The notes under the pieces were generated by a model. It was given only the letters and a program-made list of their open reading frames with translations, did no database searches and was not told where the DNA came from. A stretch of DNA of 64,000 nucleotides, taken from NCBI GenBank assembly GCA_044426235.1, contig JAWXUS010000003.1, positions 61,447 through 125,446 of the forward strand, given 5' to 3'. Each line of letters starts with the position of its first letter. The first letter of the stretch is position 1. Source of the DNA: JAGHEK01 sp044426235 (lineage in GTDB: Bacteria; Bacillota; Clostridia; Peptostreptococcales; Peptostreptococcaceae). The position numbers and the translations under genes were made by a program. Below are positions 60,577 through 64,000 of this stretch, one piece after another.

Positions 60577-61965
60577 TTAATATGCATTTTTACTAACTAT
60601 ACCTTTAAATACTGTAATTATTATTATCTTTATATCAAAAGTAAAATCCCAATTTTCTATATAGTAGAGATCATGTTCTATCCTACCTTCAATAGAAGTA
60701 TCTCCTCTAAATCCACTAATTTGTGCCCAACCTGTTATACCTGGTCTAACTTGGTGCTTAATCATATACCTTGGAATTTCATCTTTAAATTTATCAACAA
60801 AAAATGGTCTTTCAGGCCTTGGTCCAACTATACTCATATCACCTTTTAATACATTAAAAAATTGTGGTAACTCATCAATGCTAGTTTTTCTCATAAAACC
60901 TCCCCACTTAGTTTTTCTGGGATCATTTTTAGTTGTCCATTTATCTTTTTCTTCCTCTTTAGTTTGCACTTTCATAGATCTAAATTTATACATATAAAAA
61001 TTCTTTCTATTAAGACCTACTCGTTCTTGTTTAAATATTATAGGCCCTGGAGATGTTATTTTAATCATAATTATAGAAAATAACATAATGGGTGATGTTA
61101 TTATAATTGCAAGTAAAGCAAACAATATATCAAATATCCTTTTGAATAAAGCTAAAAAGTGATTATCAAGAGGAACATATCTAGTATCCACCAAAGTAAT
61201 TCCATCTAAATCATCCATATATGGCTTTGCAGGAACATATTTTTGATAATATGGAATTATATTAGTTTTAACTCCAGATTTTTCACATACTTTTATTAAC
61301 TTTCCTATTTTATCAAATTCATTAGCCTCAAGTGCTATAAAAACTATATCTATCCTAAATTTATTCAATACATTTTCTAAATCTGAAAACTTTCCAAGTA
61401 TATTATAATTTTTAAATACCTTTTCTTTTTGATTACTAATTAAACCAACAATATTATAACCCCAATACTTATTAGAATCTATCTTATTTATTAAATTTAA
61501 TGAAGTACTATTAGTACCTATAACAATACAATGCTTTTGATTATATCCTTTTTTTCTAATACTTCTAAGATAAATTCTCACAAATATTCTAAATATTATA
61601 GTTAAAACTATATTAATAATTATAAATATTCCAAGAACTACCCTTGAAAAATCAACAATTTTAAATATAAATAAACCTAATATTAAAAATAATCCACCAG
61701 TAATATTTACATTACAAATAGCAAAAATTTCTTGAAGTATACTCTTAGTTCTTTTTGGACTATACAAATCAAATAAACTATATAGTACTAAATACATTGG
61801 TAAACAACCTATAACTGGAGCAAAAAATTCTCCGAAACTAATAGATGATACACCATTCATTAAACTAAATCTTATATGATATGCTAATAAAAAGGATATA
61901 ACTACAATAGCTATATCCATTATTATTTGTACCCTATTTAAAAACTTTTGATTTTCTCTAATCAT
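60577..61965 (-). CDS. Undecaprenyl-phosphate sugar phosphotransferase (WcaJ/EpsE type)
   Basis: A 462-residue membrane protein. About four N-terminal hydrophobic helices are followed by a CoA_binding_3/Rossmann-like domain (residues about 130-250, HCIVIGTNSTSLNLINKID) and the sugar transferase domain: RIFDILFALLAIIITSPIMLFSIIMIKITSPGPIIFKQERVGLNRKNFYMYKFRSM, then DELPQFFNVLKGDMSIVGPRPERPFFV and QVRPGITGWAQISGFRG. It starts a lipid-linked repeat unit on undecaprenyl phosphate. Sugar specificity is unknown. The start at 61965 follows AGGAG. Confidence 0.92.
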   Translation of the reverse strand: MIRENQKFLNRVQIIMDIAIVVISFLLAYHIRFSLMNGVSSISFGEFFAPVIGCLPMYLVLYSLFDLYSPKRTKSILQEIFAICNVNITGGLFLILGLFIFKIVDFSRVVLGIFIIINIVLTIIFRIFVRIYLRSIRKKGYNQKHCIVIGTNSTSLNLINKIDSNKYWGYNIVGLISNQKEKVFKNYNILGKFSDLENVLNKFRIDIVFIALEANEFDKIGKLIKVCEKSGVKTNIIPYYQKYVPAKPYMDDLDGITLVDTRYVPLDNHFLALFKRIFDILFALLAIIITSPIMLFSIIMIKITSPGPIIFKQERVGLNRKNFYMYKFRSMKVQTKEEEKDKWTTKNDPRKTKWGGFMRKTSIDELPQFFNVLKGDMSIVGPRPERPFFVDKFKDEIPRYMIKHQVRPGITGWAQISGFRGDTSIEGRIEHDLYYIENWDFTFDIKIIIITVFKGIVSKNAY

Positions 61966-62084
61966 AAAATATCCACTCCTAAAATATATCAATTAGATAC
62001 TAAAATTCTAAATATAGTCATACATAATTTTTTATTATATTTAGCGTTAACTTTTTCAAACTATTACTAAATATATATCTTTAT

Positions 62085-64000
62085 TTATATATAATAAACT
62101 TCTTTTCTAATACTACTCATATCGATTAATATTTCAAATATATCATTATCTATGCTATTAACATAGAGTGTATTTATACTTAAATACTCTTTATTAAATA
62201 CATATTTTTTTTGATTAATCTTAATAGGAGTACTGGTATCTATATAGCTATAATGTAAATAACCATTTTCTATTAATATAGTATTTAGATTCTTATTTCC
62301 TATGCAGAAATATTTACTACTACATTTGATATTATTCCCATATTTTTTGCAGAAATCAATAGAATACATATCTACTAAATTACTTTTGTACATTGATATT
62401 AATTGTTGTATATATTCATTTTTTATATTTTCTGTTAAAATTAATACGCATTTCTTATCTTTATATTTTATACTATTAAAATTATTAATACTCTCTTCTA
62501 TATCTGATTCATTATTAATAATATAATATATTGTTATATCATCTATTTCATTAATATATTTAAAATCTATTTTGTTCAAAATTTCTTGTAATCTATGTTT
62601 GTATGTATGATTATTAAGAACATCATTTAAATTTTCATAACATTTACTTTCAATGTTATTAAACTCTAATTCATTATTCGTATAAACTACATTATCTCCA
62701 AATAATCTATATATACCTTTAGAATAATTACTTATTACCAATGTATTACTTGACATAAGCTCAAATATCCTTCTAGCAAACATTGTATCTGATTCTGTAA
62801 CAGTATTTATATTTAATGCATACTTGCTACCTTTATATGCTTTTTCTAATTCTTCATATGATAAAGATGGGAGTAGATATTTTTCATATTTCTTAGGAAA
62901 TATATGATTAGGATCTGGATCATTGTGATATCTATTATAAATTTTAAGATTTTTACCTGATTTAATTATATTATCAAATATATTCTCCATTTCAATACAT
63001 CTATCTTCATGATAAGAGTACCAACTCCCTGCAAATATAACATCTTCAGTTCTATCATATTTTTCAATTGGATTAAATTTATTTGGTTGTGTTGCAAACA
63101 TAAGATAATTTACACTCTTATGATTATATTCATTCTTGTACATATCTACACATTCTTTAGCTGTTGTAAATATATGATCAAATTTAATTGCAGTATCTAC
63201 AAAATTATGAACTTTATCATGATAGTGACTGGGATCTTCTTTATTCCAAAATACTGTTGGAATATCATTATCTTTACAATAATCTAGTATAGATAACAAT
63301 GCTAATCTATTTTCCTTACTAAAATTTATACTAGAATAAACTTGACCTTTCCATGGTCTTAATTTAGAATCTAAACCACTCCATGCTGATTCACATAGAA
63401 ATAAATCTGGTTTTTCTTTATCAAATATATCTTTCCAATTACTTGGTTCCAAATTTAACAATATACATTCTTCTTCAAAACAATTATATGAAAATTCATC
63501 TAATATACATGCTATCTTTAACTCTTTCACTCTCTTTTTATTTCTTGCTATACTTGATTTATTATTACTATTATTAACTGATTTTATATAAGTTTGTAAA
63601 GCATCTCTATTACTTTCTATAATATTAAATTTATTATTTATTCTATGCAGCATCCTAGTAGCTTTAGGATATTTTTCAACTTTTCTATATATTTTATATG
63701 CGTATATATATTTATATTTCTTAATATAATACCTAATGTTACCTTTTAATTTCCAATACCTATGTTGAACTTTATATAACTTAGAAGATTTATATTGTGT
63801 TAATTCTATGTTTAATTCATTAATATTTTCCTTATAGCTAATTTCTCTAGACCCATAACCTTTTAATAGCTCTTTTGATTCACTATTCTTATTTTCTAAA
63901 TCACTATTCTTATTTTCTAAATCACTATTCTTATTTTCTAAATCACTATTCTTATTTTCTAAATCACTATTCTTATTTTCTAAATCACTATTCTTATTTT
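62085..64000 (-). CDS. Large glycosyltransferase (CgeB-like) with N-terminal coiled coil; 5' end outside window
   Basis: The frame is open without a stop from the window edge (first full codon at 63998) to 62085, at least 637 residues; the internal ATG at 63653 has no ribosome site and is not the start. In order: heptad repeats ENKNSDL (six copies within the window, coiled coil), a basic region (KLYKVQHRYWKLKG), then a CgeB/DUF3880-like GT-B fold with GNSWGYS-like GSWYSYHED, SLSYEELEKAYKGSKYALNINTVTESDTMFARRIFELMSSNTLVISNYSKG, the UDP-sugar side. A 150-residue C-terminal domain of unknown fold follows. Acceptor unknown; probably a surface or spore glycan. Confidence 0.85.
   Translation of the reverse strand, partial: NKNSDLENKNSDLENKNSDLENKNSDLENKNSDLENKNSESKELLKGYGSREISYKENINELNIELTQYKSSKLYKVQHRYWKLKGNIRYYIKKYKYIYAYKIYRKVEKYPKATRMLHRINNKFNIIESNRDALQTYIKSVNNSNNKSSIARNKKRVKELKIACILDEFSYNCFEEECILLNLEPSNWKDIFDKEKPDLFLCESAWSGLDSKLRPWKGQVYSSINFSKENRLALLSILDYCKDNDIPTVFWNKEDPSHYHDKVHNFVDTAIKFDHIFTTAKECVDMYKNEYNHKSVNYLMFATQPNKFNPIEKYDRTEDVIFAGSWYSYHEDRCIEMENIFDNIIKSGKNLKIYNRYHNDPDPNHIFPKKYEKYLLPSLSYEELEKAYKGSKYALNINTVTESDTMFARRIFELMSSNTLVISNYSKGIYRLFGDNVVYTNNELEFNNIESKCYENLNDVLNNHTYKHRLQEILNKIDFKYINEIDDITIYYIINNESDIEESINNFNSIKYKDKKCVLILTENIKNEYIQQLISMYKSNLVDMYSIDFCKKYGNNIKCSSKYFCIGNKNLNTILIENGYLHYSYIDTSTPIKINQKKYVFNKEYLSINTLYVNSIDNDIFEILIDMSSIRKEVYYI
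63880..64000 (-). repeat. 21-bp perfect tandem repeat, five full copies plus 16 bases, coding a heptad
   Basis: On the minus strand the unit starts GAAAATAAGAATAGT and ends GATTTA; five copies (63880-63984) are identical, the edge copy is partial. It translates to seven-residue units ENKNSDL in the frame of the glycosyltransferase, giving a coiled coil or a spacer. It may continue beyond the window. Confidence 0.97.

Noticed and set aside
62085..63653. Complete glycosyltransferase gene starting at the ATG at 63653
   Set aside because: The frame stays open to the window edge with no stop, there is no ribosome site before this ATG and the coiled-coil repeat upstream is in the same frame.
63880..64000. 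CRISPR array-like direct repeats
   Set aside because: The 21-bp units are contiguous with no spacers and stay in frame with the glycosyltransferase gene; they code a heptad.
1..64000. tRNA or rRNA genes
   Set aside because: No GC-rich cloverleaf or rRNA stretches were noticed in any intergenic interval, though a covariance search was not possible.

Overview
The window is about 64 kb of very AT-rich DNA from a low-GC Gram-positive, anaerobic, spore-forming member of the Clostridia. The evidence is an alpha/beta-type small acid-soluble spore protein with a sigma-G-type promoter, a SleC-type cortex-lytic enzyme, a CwlD-like amidase, a single-chain pyruvate:ferredoxin oxidoreductase, a meso-DAP MurE, strong purine-rich Shine-Dalgarno sequences and frequent TTG/GTG starts. 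The SleC sequence and the rnc / radical SAM / smc and efp / zinc-ribbon neighbourhoods look most like Peptostreptococcaceae (relatives of Clostridioides, Romboutsia, Paraclostridium). That placement is an inference from remembered families, not from a search. No tRNA, rRNA, insertion sequence, prophage or CRISPR array was seen.

Layout, given along the map although most genes run leftward. 1-4.2 kb: 5' part of smc, a radical SAM enzyme, rnc, a zinc-ribbon protein and efp. 4.3-6.5 kb: aroK and four prepilin-like genes, one with a frameshifted leader. 6.6-9.5 kb: rsmH, lgt and a membrane-anchored protein with a chelatase-like domain. 9.6-12.7 kb: ychF (+), a VanZ-family protein and murE. 12.8-16.1 kb: a glucose-type PTS module (antiterminator, IIA, IICB) with a RAT/terminator switch directly before the IICB gene. 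16.2-21.1 kb: nifJ, deoC and pduL, an acetyl-CoA/acetaldehyde fermentation group. 21.1-24.6 kb: aroC-aroB-aroA. 24.7-31.9 kb: two flavodoxin-like reductases, a GAF-GAF-PP2C phosphatase, spore and hypothetical genes, an HI0933-type flavoprotein and hpt.

32.1-41.1 kb: an orphan CobD-like aminotransferase (+), thrS with a complete T-box leader (specifier ACC), a DUF445 membrane protein and a four-gene BMP-type nucleoside ABC transporter. 41.2-45.2 kb: tRNA modification and DNA repair (trmL, nth, queG, a RusA-type resolvase, nfo) and an ArsR-like regulator. 45.3-48.8 kb: lepB, an unusual helical protein with an RN-x5-H HEPN-type motif, a PrsW-type intramembrane protease and the divergent sleC. 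48.8-55.3 kb: asnA, ptsI, ptsH, a patatin lipase, a small STAS-like protein, a CwlD-like amidase and a divergent Z-prenyl synthase. 55.5-64 kb: envelope and polysaccharide genes, namely a DUF4358 lipoprotein, an AlgI-type O-acyltransferase, a DHHW/AlgJ-like protein and an LCP ligase on the + strand, then rfbD, an undecaprenyl-phosphate sugar transferase and the 3' part of a large CgeB-like glycosyltransferase gene whose upstream part is a perfect 21-bp tandem repeat coding a coiled coil.

The metabolic genes fit together as sugar uptake by PTS (ptsHI, crr, ptsG), pyruvate oxidation (nifJ) and acetyl-phosphate formation (pduL), with nucleoside salvage (BMP transporter, hpt, deoC) feeding the same route. 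The points most worth a second look are the stand-alone HEPN-motif protein between two membrane proteases, the frameshift at a prepilin cleavage site, the degenerate membrane-bound chelatase-like protein, the intra-operonic RAT and the heptad-repeat glycosyltransferase.
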